From assembly GCA_001510455.1 (NCBI GenBank), contig LFFH01000005.1:1-30306 (forward strand): a stretch of DNA of 30,306 nucleotides, read 5' to 3'. Origin of the DNA: Actinobacteria bacterium casp-actino8. Lineage in GTDB: Bacteria; Actinomycetota; Acidimicrobiia; Acidimicrobiales; Ilumatobacteraceae. The translations under genes were made by a program, and so were the position numbers. Below the pieces are notes generated by a model, which worked only from the letters and a program-made list of their open reading frames with translations, had not been told where the DNA came from and did no database searches. Position 1 is the first letter of the stretch. Every line of letters starts with the position of its first letter. Below, one piece after another: positions 5,976 through 13,388 of this stretch.

Positions 5976-6466
5976 GCGGTCCACTTCGCGTGGAAGTGGT
6001 GCGCTCGACGCGGCGCAAGAGGAGCGTCGGGGCGCGCCTCGAACACGGAGTCGTGAAGGTCACCGTTCCGTCGTGGATGTCACGTTCGGAAGAGGAAGAG
6101 GCCGTTCAGGAAATGGTGCGGCGTTTCGAGCGCAAGATCGCTACTCGTGGCGTCGACTTGTCGGCTCGAGCCCATGAACTGGCGTCGACTCACCTTCTCC
6201 CACTTCCCTCGTCCATCGAGTGGTCGGACAAACTCACGGCGGTGTGGGGTCTGTGCACTCCCGCCAACGGCGAGGTGAAGATCTCGAGTCGGTTGGTCGG
6301 TGTTCCGAACTGGGTTCTCGACTACGTGATCGTGCACGAACTGGCGCACCTCGTGATCGCTGATCACGGTCCTGATTTCTGGCACGTCGTGAATCGCTAC
6401 CCGCGTGCCGAGCGCGCCATCGGCTACCTCATCGCGAAGAGCGGGGACGACGAGTCCCCGTGTTGA
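5972..6466 (+). CDS. YgjP-type (DUF45) zinc metallohydrolase
   Basis: 164-aa protein with the HExxH zinc motif at residues 122-126 (VHELAHL) and the third ligand His132 in 'ADHGPDFW', the arrangement of the YgjP/DUF45 family, related to zincin peptidases. An N-terminal 'RSTRRKRSVGARLEHG' strand pattern is also typical. The start GTG 5972 overlaps the stop of the phosphatase gene (GTGA), so it is translated by coupling; the frame upstream is open but antisense-like in composition and is not part of the protein. The C-terminus is slightly short ('NRYPRAERAIGYL'). E. coli YgjP has been described as a UTP-hydrolysing enzyme, but a peptidase role is equally plausible; I assign only the family. Confidence 0.85.
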   Translation: MSGPLRVEVVRSTRRKRSVGARLEHGVVKVTVPSWMSRSEEEEAVQEMVRRFERKIATRGVDLSARAHELASTHLLPLPSSIEWSDKLTAVWGLCTPANGEVKISSRLVGVPNWVLDYVIVHELAHLVIADHGPDFWHVVNRYPRAERAIGYLIAKSGDDESPC

Positions 6467-7650
6467 AACCTCTGCTCGACGAGACCTACCCCGAGGAGAC
6501 GCGACGTCACGTCATTGCGGTGACGATCGCGCGACTCAACGCCAACGCTTGCTTCCGTTTCGCTCCACCGTTCCTCGCCAGTATCTCCGACGATCTCTCC
6601 ACGAGTCTGAGCCGAATCGGCGTCGCTCTCATGATCACCGAACTTCTCATGATCGTGTCGCCGATCATCGGCGGGTACGTCGATCGAATGCATCGGCGAA
6701 CGTCGATGGTCGCCGGACTGCTCGGTGTGTCGGCAGCCGCCGCATTGGCCGCCGCGAGCCCCGGTCTCGTCGTCTTCGTGGTCGCGATCGCCGTGCTCGG
6801 TATGTCGAAGCTCGTGTTCGACGTCGGACTCACGGCCTGGGTCAACGATCACGTCGACTACGAACGGCGAGGGCGGGTCATCGGGATCACCGAGACGTCC
6901 TGGGCCCTCGGACTGCTGCTCGGCGTCACGATCATGGGTCTGGTGGCCTCGGCCTCGAGTTGGCGATGGGGTTACGTCACAGGTGCCGCGGCCACGGCGC
7001 TGATGGCCGCCGTGATCGCCCGTCGCCTCGGTCCCGACGGCGATCATCATGCGATACGACGGACCGAGAGCCCACGTCGTCCGCTGCCCAAGGAGGGCTA
7101 CTGGGTCGTGCTCGCCATGTTCTTCCTCATGGCGGCCAGCCAGTGCATGTTCGTGACCTTCGGATCATGGCTCGACGACGATTTCGGCTTCACCGAAGCC
7201 GGTATCGCCGCCGTGGCCTTCGGTCTCGGTGCCTTCGAGCTGTTCGCATCCATCACGAGTTCTCGACGAACCGACGTCTGGGGCAAGGAGCGCAGCACCG
7301 CTCTCGGAGCCGCTCTCATCGTGCCGAGTGGAATTCTCTTGGCCATCGTCGGCTCCAACGCCGTCGCTGGAATCTGCCTTCTCGCGATCTTTCTTCTCGG
7401 CTTCGAATTCGCGATCGTGAGTCTGTTGCCACTCGCCGCCAACGTCATCCCCGAATCACCGGCCCGCGGTCTCGGATTCGCCATCGGAGGCGGAACTCTC
7501 GGTCGTGCCGTCATGTCGCTCGTCGCTACGGCGACCTACGAAGTGCACGGAATCGGTGCTCCCGCACTCCTCGGCTCCGGATGTGCATTGTGCGTGATCG
7601 GCTCGCTCGTGGCCTACCGCCAGAGGGTCAGCCTCGGTATCCGTTGGTGA
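6460..7650 (+). CDS. MFS transporter
   Basis: 396-aa integral membrane protein with about 12 hydrophobic segments, typical of the major facilitator superfamily. The loop between the second and third spans holds 'GGYVDRMHRRTSMVAG', a recognisable version of the MFS motif A (G...DR.GRR). A cytosolic linker around residues 185-205 (RRLGPDGDHHAIRRTE) separates the two six-helix halves. The N-terminus 'PEETRRHVIAVTIARLNANACFRFAPPF' resembles actinobacterial drug/solute antiporter-like members. The GTG start at 6460 overlaps the stop of the YgjP-like gene by 7 nt. The 3' end overlaps the convergent nadE by 23 bp. Substrate unknown. Confidence 0.9.
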   Translation: MLKPLLDETYPEETRRHVIAVTIARLNANACFRFAPPFLASISDDLSTSLSRIGVALMITELLMIVSPIIGGYVDRMHRRTSMVAGLLGVSAAAALAAASPGLVVFVVAIAVLGMSKLVFDVGLTAWVNDHVDYERRGRVIGITETSWALGLLLGVTIMGLVASASSWRWGYVTGAAATALMAAVIARRLGPDGDHHAIRRTESPRRPLPKEGYWVVLAMFFLMAASQCMFVTFGSWLDDDFGFTEAGIAAVAFGLGAFELFASITSSRRTDVWGKERSTALGAALIVPSGILLAIVGSNAVAGICLLAIFLLGFEFAIVSLLPLAANVIPESPARGLGFAIGGGTLGRAVMSLVATATYEVHGIGAPALLGSGCALCVIGSLVAYRQRVSLGIRW

Positions 7651-9334
7651 TCGGCAGACGCCGATCCTTTCCGAATGCCTTCGGGGACACCCGAACACCG
7701 GGTGGACACTGACGTCGTTTGTATTCGTTCACGTCGACGAGACGCGCGATCCGACGAACGATCTCTTCGTCGTGTCCACGCTCGACGATCTCGGCCGCCG
7801 TCAGATCCTGTTCGACGTACAACTCGAGAATCGGATCGAGAACGTCGTACGGGGGTAGCGACTGATCGTCCCGTTGATCAGGACGCAATTCGGCCGACGG
7901 AGGTTTGGTGAGCACCGACTCCGGAACGATCTCCCGTCCGGCCCGCTCGTTCACGTAGCGACTGAGTCCGAAGACATCGGTCTTCAGGAGATCCTTGATG
8001 ACGGCGTACCCACCCACCGAGTCTCCGTAGATGGTGAAGTAGCCGACGGCCAGCTCGCTCTTGTTGCCCGTGGTGAGAACCATCCAACCGAACTTGTTCG
8101 ACAGGGCCATGAGCGTCTGACCGCGACACCGACTCTGAAGATTCTCCTCGGTGAGATCGGGATCCCGCCCGACAAAACTCGGCTCCAACATGTCGAGATA
8201 CGACTGGAACGCCGGCTCGATAGAGATCGTCCGGATGTCGATGTCGAGGGCTCGGGCGAGGGCATAAGCGTCGTCGATCGAGCCCTGGGACGAGTAGCGC
8301 GACGGCATGGCCACGCCGTGCACGTGTTCGGCACCCAACGCGTCGACGGCCACACAGGCGACGAGGGAACTGTCGATACCACCCGACAAACCGATCACGA
8401 CGTCGGTGAACCGGTTCTTGCGCACGTAATCGCGCGTGCCGAGTACGAGCGCGTCGTACAACTCGGCCCGATCGTCGAGGGTCGGAGCGATCACCGGCCC
8501 GATCGTCGAGCCGGTCGCCCGTGACGCCGCCGAAATGCGCGTGATCGGCAGCGAAACGGGTCGGGCCGGTGCATCGACCTCGAGATCGAAGATCGCGAGG
8601 TCGGTCACGTACTGCGCCGATCGGGCGATCAGCTCGCCGCGTGCATCGACGACCATCGATGCGCCGTCGAAAACCAACTCGTCCTGACCGCCGACCTGAT
8701 TCACGTAGACGATCGCGCATTCGGAGTCACGCGCTCGCTGAGCCAACATGCGACGACGTTCGTCGACCTTGCCTCCGTGGAACGGTGACCCGTTGATGTT
8801 CACGTTGAGCATCGCACCGCCACGCGCTTGTTCGGAGACCGGCCCGTCTTCGAACCACACGTCCTCACAGATCGAGAGCCCGACTGGTACCCCGGCGATC
8901 TCGTGCAAGTGGTACGAACCGACACCCGGCTGAAAAGTCCGTTCTTCGTCGAACACGTCGTAATTGGGAAGGATTCGTTTGTGGTACACACCTCGCACCA
9001 CACCGTTCGAACAGATCGCAGCCGCATTGAACAACACGTCCCGTCCGGTCGCTGGATCGATCTCACCACTTCGATCGACGAATCCCACCACTGCGACACA
9101 GTCGTTCGTCGTCGCGGCGATGTCGTCGAGAACGGCTCGGTTGTCGCGCACGAAGCCCGGCTTCAGAACGAGATCCTCGGGTGGGTATCCGGTGATCGAG
9201 AGTTCACCGAACACGACCAGATCGCAGCCGTTCGAATCGGCAACTCGGTAGGCCTCGAGAATTCGATCCCGGTTACCGGCCAGATCGCCGACGACCGGGT
9301 TCGACTGAGCCATGGCGAGTCGCAGGGTCGTCAC
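7628..9334 (-). CDS. nadE: Glutamine-dependent NAD(+) synthetase
   Basis: 568-aa bifunctional enzyme converting nicotinic acid adenine dinucleotide to NAD with ammonia released from glutamine. The N-terminal nitrilase-type amidase domain has the Glu44-Lys119-Cys156 triad ('FGELSITGYPPEDL', 'YHKRILPNYDVFDE', 'ICEDVW'). The C-terminal synthetase domain has the PP-loop 'GLSGGIDSSLVACVA' at 315-329, 'LTTGNKSELAVGYFTIYGDSVGG' region and 'DVFGLSRYVNE'. I use GTG 9332-9334 ('VTTLRLAMAQSNPVVGD') because it starts the conserved domain and lies 7 nt after a TAGCCT -10; the open frame to 9421 has no family similarity. The 3' end overlaps the convergent MFS gene. It is monocistronic and adjacent to the glutamine synthetase cluster that makes its nitrogen donor. 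Confidence 0.96.
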   Translation of the reverse strand: MTTLRLAMAQSNPVVGDLAGNRDRILEAYRVADSNGCDLVVFGELSITGYPPEDLVLKPGFVRDNRAVLDDIAATTNDCVAVVGFVDRSGEIDPATGRDVLFNAAAICSNGVVRGVYHKRILPNYDVFDEERTFQPGVGSYHLHEIAGVPVGLSICEDVWFEDGPVSEQARGGAMLNVNINGSPFHGGKVDERRRMLAQRARDSECAIVYVNQVGGQDELVFDGASMVVDARGELIARSAQYVTDLAIFDLEVDAPARPVSLPITRISAASRATGSTIGPVIAPTLDDRAELYDALVLGTRDYVRKNRFTDVVIGLSGGIDSSLVACVAVDALGAEHVHGVAMPSRYSSQGSIDDAYALARALDIDIRTISIEPAFQSYLDMLEPSFVGRDPDLTEENLQSRCRGQTLMALSNKFGWMVLTTGNKSELAVGYFTIYGDSVGGYAVIKDLLKTDVFGLSRYVNERAGREIVPESVLTKPPSAELRPDQRDDQSLPPYDVLDPILELYVEQDLTAAEIVERGHDEEIVRRIARLVDVNEYKRRQCPPGVRVSPKAFGKDRRLPITNGYRG

Positions 9335-9347
9335 GAACGCCAGGCTA
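9335..9347 (-). promoter_or_regulatory. Leaderless promoter -10 for nadE (TAGCCT)
   Basis: TAGCCT at 9347-9342, a 7-nt spacer, then GTG at 9334. There is no Shine-Dalgarno sequence, in agreement with a leaderless mRNA. Confidence 0.5.
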
Positions 9348-9458
9348 ACGGTCGACCCGACGAGCAATTCGGTCGTCACCCCTGCTGAGCAGGTCGGATT
9401 CACGTCTTGGAGCCTGGTCACGGCTCGACATCACCCGGGACAACACACGGTCGGTCGG

Positions 9459-9496
9459 TTCACACAGCGTTCACAATTGGGCAACGGATGAGAAAC
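9459..9496 (+). promoter_or_regulatory. Four phased half-sites upstream of glnII, candidate GlnR box
   Basis: TTCAC (9459-9463), TTCAC (9470-9474), GCAAC (9481-9485) and GAAAC (9492-9496) repeat with an exact 11-bp period and 6-bp spacers. The GlnR consensus of actinobacteria alternates GTnAC and GnAAC half-sites with 6-bp spacers, so the layout fits and the last two half-sites match best. It lies 80-117 bp before the glnII start. A GlnR-like gene is in the same cluster. A short inverted repeat (CCTCAC/GTGAGG, 9498-9516) follows. Confidence 0.55.
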
Positions 9497-9575
9497 GCCT
9501 CACTGTGAGAGTGAGGGCGCCCCATCAGCAGTGCCGGAAGACAACCGGACGTTCACCCACGGAGGACCCCCAAAG

Positions 9576-10583
9576 ATGGCTTACCAAGCCGAGTACATCT
9601 GGATCGACGGCACCGAGCCGACACCACTTCTTCGTTCGAAGACCAAGATTCTCTCCGACGACGTGACCGAACCCCCGATCTGGGGCTTCGACGGTTCGTC
9701 GACCAACCAGGCCCCCGGCGACAAGTCGGACTGCGCACTCCATCCGGTCTTCAGCTGCCCCGATCCCATCCGTGGTGGCAACAACATCCTCGTGCTCTGC
9801 GAAGTGATGCTCGCCCAGACGGGTAAGCCGCACGCCACGAACACCCGTGCCGCATGCGCCAAGGCCGCCAAGAAGTACGCGTCCGACGAGATGATCTTCG
9901 GAATCGAACAGGAATACACGATGCTTCGCCCCGATGGTTCGCCCCTCGGTTTCCCTCCCGGTGGTTACGCCGCTCCGCAGGGTCCTTACTACTGCGGTGT
10001 CGGCACGGGTCGAGTGATCGGTCGAGAGGTCGTCGAAGAGCACACCCAGGCCTGCATGGACGCCGGTCTCTTGATCGAGGGAACCAACGCCGAAGTCATG
10101 CCCGGTCAGTGGGAATTCCAGATCGGTGCCGCCGACGCCGTGACCGTGAGTGACCACCTCACCGTGGCTCGCTGGTTGTTGCACCGCATCGCTGAGGACT
10201 TCGACATCGTGATCTCGTTCGCCGCCAAGCCTCAGAAGGGCGACTGGAACGGGGCCGGCGCCCACACGAACTTCTCGACTAAGTCGATGCGTAACGACAA
10301 GGACATGAAGGCCATCAAGGCCGCTTGTGAGGCCATCGGCAAGAAGGTCGATCTCCACGTGAAGAACTACGGACACGACATCGAGAGCCGTCTCACCGGT
10401 GCCCACGAAACCGCTCCGTACAACAAGTTCAGCTACGGCGTGTCGAACCGCGGTGCCTCGATCCGTATCCCGTGGTCGGTCGAAAAGACCGGTAAGGGCT
10501 ACGCCGAGGACCGCCGTCCGAACGCCAACATGGATCCCTACACCGTCACCCGACTCCTCGTGGAGACGGTCTGCGGAAGCTGA
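9576..10583 (+). CDS. glnII: Glutamine synthetase type II (eukaryotic-type GSII)
   Basis: 335-aa GSII, which makes glutamine from glutamate, ammonia and ATP. Diagnostic stretches include 'EYIWIDGTEPTPLLRSKTK', 'PPIWGFDGSSTNQAPG', 'FGIEQEYTML', 'GPYYCGVGTGRVIGREVVEEH', 'GQWEFQIG', 'WNGAGAHTNFSTKSMR' and 'NRGASIRIP', all typical of the GSII family known from plants, animals, rhizobia and actinobacteria such as Streptomyces and Frankia. The start is ATG 9576, with GGAGG at 9561-9565, ten bases upstream; an upstream in-frame codon at 9531 does not add family sequence. It is followed by a strong terminator and then by a second, unrelated type of glutamine synthetase and GlnR. The upstream phased half-sites suggest nitrogen control by GlnR. 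Confidence 0.96.
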   Translation: MAYQAEYIWIDGTEPTPLLRSKTKILSDDVTEPPIWGFDGSSTNQAPGDKSDCALHPVFSCPDPIRGGNNILVLCEVMLAQTGKPHATNTRAACAKAAKKYASDEMIFGIEQEYTMLRPDGSPLGFPPGGYAAPQGPYYCGVGTGRVIGREVVEEHTQACMDAGLLIEGTNAEVMPGQWEFQIGAADAVTVSDHLTVARWLLHRIAEDFDIVISFAAKPQKGDWNGAGAHTNFSTKSMRNDKDMKAIKAACEAIGKKVDLHVKNYGHDIESRLTGAHETAPYNKFSYGVSNRGASIRIPWSVEKTGKGYAEDRRPNANMDPYTVTRLLVETVCGS

Positions 10584-10604
10584 CGATCCACCCGAACTGC
10601 AGTG

Positions 10605-10636
10605 ACGAGAGCCGGGGGTCATCCCCCGGCTCTCGT
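10605..10636 (+). terminator. Strong hairpin terminator after glnII
   Basis: ACGAGAGCCGGGGG (10605-10618) pairs perfectly with CCCCCGGCTCTCGT (10623-10636) over 14 bp around a TCAT loop, followed by GATTTCTC. It separates glnII from the downstream glutamine synthetase-glnR pair and probably sets their expression ratio. Confidence 0.8.
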
Positions 10637-10673
10637 GATTTCTCGGACCACCCGGCAGACTGAGGAGATGAAC

Positions 10674-12011
10674 ATGCTCGATCAGCAGCGTGATTACGTG
10701 CTGCGAACCGTCGAAGAACGCGGTGTCCGTCTGATTCGACTGTGGTTCACCGATGTTCTCGGCAACCTCAAGAGTTTCGCAATCAGTCCGGCCGAACTCG
10801 AGAACGCCCTCGAGGACGGAATGACATTCGACGGATCGTCGATCGATGGTTTTTCTCGCGTCCAGGAAAGCGATGTTCTCGCGATCCCCGACCCCAACAC
10901 CTTCGTGACGCTTCCCTGGGCCGATTCCAAGGCTCCCGAAGCCCGCATCTTCTGCGACATCCACAATCTTGACGGCACTCCGTTCGACGGTGATCCGCGC
11001 CAAGTGCTGCGGCGCAATCTTCAGCGAGCACGAACGCACGGTTTCGACTTCCTGATCGCACCGGACATCGAGTTCTTCTACTTCGCACCGCCCGAGCACG
11101 GTCAGCCACCTCGCATTCTCGACGAGGCGTCGTTCTTCGATCTGACGACCACTGACGTGACCGGAAGTCTCCGCAAGGAGACCATTCGCACTCTCGAGAC
11201 ACTCTCGATCCCCGTCGAGTACTCGTTCCACGAGGATGCGCCGTCACAGCACGAGATCGATCTCCGCCACACCGACGCCCTCACGATGGCCGACAGCGTG
11301 ATGACGTTCCGCCTCGTGGTGAAAGAAGTGGCCGCTGCGCAAGGGGTCCACGCGACGTTCATGCCCAAACCGCTCGAGGGAGTGCAAGGAAGCGGCATGC
11401 ACCTGCACCTCTCGCTCTTCGACAACGACGGCAATGCCTTCTACGACGGAGATGATCCGTACAACTTGTCACCGGTCGCCAAGCACTTCATGGCCGGCCT
11501 ACTCCACCACGCGAGCGAGATCACGGCAGTCACCAATCAGACCGTCAACAGTTACAAGCGACTGGTGCCCGGCTTCGAAGCTCCCGTGCACGTCTCGTGG
11601 GCGCGCAACAATCGCAGCGGACTCATTCGAGTCCCGATTCCGAAGCGGGCCAATCCACTCGCCACCCGAGTCGAGTATCGCTCTCCCGATCCGGCCTGCA
11701 ATCCCTACCTGGCTTTTTCGGTCCTCCTCGCCGCCGGTCTTCGTGGCATCGAGCAGAAATACGAACTGCCGGCCGAAGCCGACGCCAATCTCTTCGAAAT
11801 GGGTGACGACGCACTCGAGAAACTGGGTATCGACCAACTTCCTCAGTCACTGTCCGATGCTCTGAAGGTGATGGAGGAATCGAGCCTCGTGCACGAGGCG
11901 CTCGGTGAGCACATCTTCGAGTGGTTCGTCCGCAACAAACGCTCCGAGTGGCGCGGTTACAAGACGCAAGTGACACCCTTCGAGCTCGATCGGTACTTGA
12001 GGTCTCTCTGA
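10674..12011 (+). CDS. Glutamine synthetase type I (GSI-alpha-like)
   Basis: 445-aa dodecameric-type glutamine synthetase. Signatures: 'WFTDVLGNLKSFAIS' near the start, 'FDGSSIDGFSRVQESD' , 'DIEFFYF', 'EYSFHEDAPSQHEIDLR' , 'GSGMHLHLSLF', 'NSYKRLVPGFEAPVHVSWARNNRS' region, and 'RVEYRSPDPACNPYLAF'. The region where GSI-beta carries the adenylylated Tyr (NLYDLPPEE) instead reads 'EADANLFEMGDDALEKLGI', and the beta-specific insertion is missing, so this looks like an alpha-type enzyme not controlled by adenylylation. ATG 10674 is chosen because GAGGAG (10662-10667) is 6 nt upstream; ATG 10668 would abut it. It ends 2 nt before glnR, so the two form an operon. A true glutamine synthetase is likely, but a gamma-glutamyl-ligase paralogue cannot be excluded. 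Confidence 0.9.
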   Translation: MLDQQRDYVLRTVEERGVRLIRLWFTDVLGNLKSFAISPAELENALEDGMTFDGSSIDGFSRVQESDVLAIPDPNTFVTLPWADSKAPEARIFCDIHNLDGTPFDGDPRQVLRRNLQRARTHGFDFLIAPDIEFFYFAPPEHGQPPRILDEASFFDLTTTDVTGSLRKETIRTLETLSIPVEYSFHEDAPSQHEIDLRHTDALTMADSVMTFRLVVKEVAAAQGVHATFMPKPLEGVQGSGMHLHLSLFDNDGNAFYDGDDPYNLSPVAKHFMAGLLHHASEITAVTNQTVNSYKRLVPGFEAPVHVSWARNNRSGLIRVPIPKRANPLATRVEYRSPDPACNPYLAFSVLLAAGLRGIEQKYELPAEADANLFEMGDDALEKLGIDQLPQSLSDALKVMEESSLVHEALGEHIFEWFVRNKRSEWRGYKTQVTPFELDRYLRSL

Positions 12012-12013
12012 TC

Positions 12014-12703
12014 ATGTCGAGTGATCTGATCGCCGTCTTCCCCGAGCCGCCGCCGCCCGAGTTGGCGCGCACGCTCGACCTGGCCGGTTATCGGTGGAAA
12101 GCGTTCTCCTCGGCCGACGATCTGTCGAAAGCCGACATCGCCGAGGGATGGCTCGGAGCGATCGTGTGCGGTGACGTCGATCTCGAGGCGGCCTGGGCCT
12201 TCGCTCGGGTACTCCGCAAGAAGGAATCGGTGATCGTTCCTTTGCTCCTGCTCGTGACCGGCGCTCAGCTCGACGAACTCACCCTGCGTGACGAACTGTT
12301 CGACGACTTCTGCCTGCAGCCGTTCCATCCTCGTGAGCTCGAGGCTCGTCTGCGCCACCTCTTCTCGTACTCCACGTCGGCGCCCCGCTCCGAACTCGTC
12401 GACTACGAAGAACTCGTCCTCAATCTCGAGACGTATCAGGCGTCGGTCGACGGTCGTCCACTCGATCTCACGTACATGGAGTACGAACTGCTCAAGTTCC
12501 TGGTGCAGAATCCGGGCAAGGTGTTCACCCGTGAGATGCTCCTGTCACGAGTGTGGGGTTACGACTACTACGGCGGCGCGAGAACCGTCGACGTTCACAT
12601 TCGTCGACTGCGCGCCAAGTTGGGTGAGGAGTACGCCAATCTCATCCAGACCGTTCGCAGCGTGGGCTATCGCTTCGGTCAGTCCCCTCGCTGGTCGAGC
12701 TGA
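12014..12703 (+). CDS. glnR: GlnR-like OmpR-family nitrogen regulator with atypical receiver
   Basis: 229-aa transcription factor. The C-terminal winged helix ('LTYMEYELLKFLVQNPGKVFTREMLLSRVWGYDYYGGARTVDVHIRRLRAKLG' region, residues about 155-225) closely resembles actinobacterial GlnR. The N-terminal receiver is degenerate: no acidic pair at its start ('AVFPEPPPP') and the usual Lys-Pro is Gln-Pro ('LQPFHPREL'), as expected for GlnR, which works without a cognate kinase. An Asp-rich 'VCGDVDLEA' lies near the normal phosphorylation position. It is encoded 2 nt downstream of a type I glutamine synthetase and near glnII, and a GlnR-like box lies before glnII. It overlaps the convergent HAD gene by 25 bp. 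Function as the nitrogen regulator is inferred from the family resemblance and context. Confidence 0.85.
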   Translation: MSSDLIAVFPEPPPPELARTLDLAGYRWKAFSSADDLSKADIAEGWLGAIVCGDVDLEAAWAFARVLRKKESVIVPLLLLVTGAQLDELTLRDELFDDFCLQPFHPRELEARLRHLFSYSTSAPRSELVDYEELVLNLETYQASVDGRPLDLTYMEYELLKFLVQNPGKVFTREMLLSRVWGYDYYGGARTVDVHIRRLRAKLGEEYANLIQTVRSVGYRFGQSPRWSS

Positions 12704-13383
12704 GGGTCGGCCAGCATCAGATCACCGAGTTCCACGCCAACGAGAGTGGGAAGCAAGGTGAGGATCCCGAGTGACTCGGGCAGATGAGCCAAGTCGGGCG
12801 ACACGTCGACCACGTGCGGAACGCCGATCACACGACAACCAGCAGCCAGAGCCGACCGCACGCCGGTGGGAGAATCCTCGATGGCCACACACTGCTCGGG
12901 GCGCACACCCAGACGTTCGGCGGCCAGTAGGTATGGCTCGGGGTGAGGTTTGCCCCGCGCCACCTCGTCACCGGTGACCGACACCGTGAAGCTCCCGGTC
13001 GGCAGGCACGTCACGACTTCTTCCGCGAATCGCCTCCACGACATGGTGACGAGTGCAGTGTCGACTCCGGCGGCCCGCACCGAGCCGAGAAGTTCACGCG
13101 CCCCGGGACGCCACGGCACCTCGGCTCGCACTCGCGCCACGACTCGATCGAGCAACATCTCGACGATCTCGGCCGGCGGTCGATCGACCCCTCCGTGCTC
13201 TCGGATGTACGCACCCGAATCGAGAAGATCGGAGCCGACGAGAGCCTTGGCGTGATCATGACTCCAAGTACCGCCGTGCATCTCGACGATCTCGAACTCG
13301 GCATCGATCCAGTACGGCTCGGTGTCGACGAGGGTGCCGTCCATGTCCCACAGAACGGCGGCCGGCAGATTCGCGGACGACAT
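12679..13383 (-). CDS. HAD-superfamily hydrolase (beta-phosphoglucomutase/phosphatase-like)
   Basis: 234-aa HAD subfamily IA protein. Motif I is 'LWDMDGTLVDTEP' with the nucleophile Asp13 and acid/base Asp15; motif II 'LVTMSWRR'; the motif III Lys is in 'GDEVARGKPHPEPYLLAAERLG'; motif IV is 'CVAIEDSPTGVRSALAAG'. The cap is a helical C1 type, as in beta-phosphoglucomutase and GS1-like phosphatases. The start is ATG 13383, 5 nt below the stop of the deaminase; the open frame further upstream lies inside the deaminase gene. It is the last gene of the xdh-like/ridA/deaminase operon. Likely a small-metabolite or nucleotide phosphatase; a nucleotide substrate would fit the context but is only inference. 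Confidence 0.88.
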   Translation of the reverse strand: MSSANLPAAVLWDMDGTLVDTEPYWIDAEFEIVEMHGGTWSHDHAKALVGSDLLDSGAYIREHGGVDRPPAEIVEMLLDRVVARVRAEVPWRPGARELLGSVRAAGVDTALVTMSWRRFAEEVVTCLPTGSFTVSVTGDEVARGKPHPEPYLLAAERLGVRPEQCVAIEDSPTGVRSALAAGCRVIGVPHVVDVSPDLAHLPESLGILTLLPTLVGVELGDLMLADPQLDQRGD

Positions 13384-13388
13384 GTGAC

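Noticed and set aside
5972..6466. Longer start (to 5666) for the YgjP-like gene
   Set aside because: The added region overlaps the histidine phosphatase in another frame and has no family similarity; GTG 5972 overlapping the upstream stop is the natural coupled start.
6405..7712. 435-codon open frame in the frame next to the MFS transporter
   Set aside because: Arginine-rich shadow translation of the transporter gene; no membrane spans or domains of its own.
9335..9421. Longer N-terminus for nadE
   Set aside because: The added residues are not part of the nitrilase domain, while GTG 9334 has a -10 at leaderless distance.
9525..11231. 568-codon open frame on the minus strand across both glutamine synthetase genes
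   Set aside because: It is antisense to glnII and the type I glutamine synthetase, both with strong family signatures, and crosses the terminator between them. Its protein has no recognisable domain; long antisense frames are expected in GC-rich DNA with biased codons.
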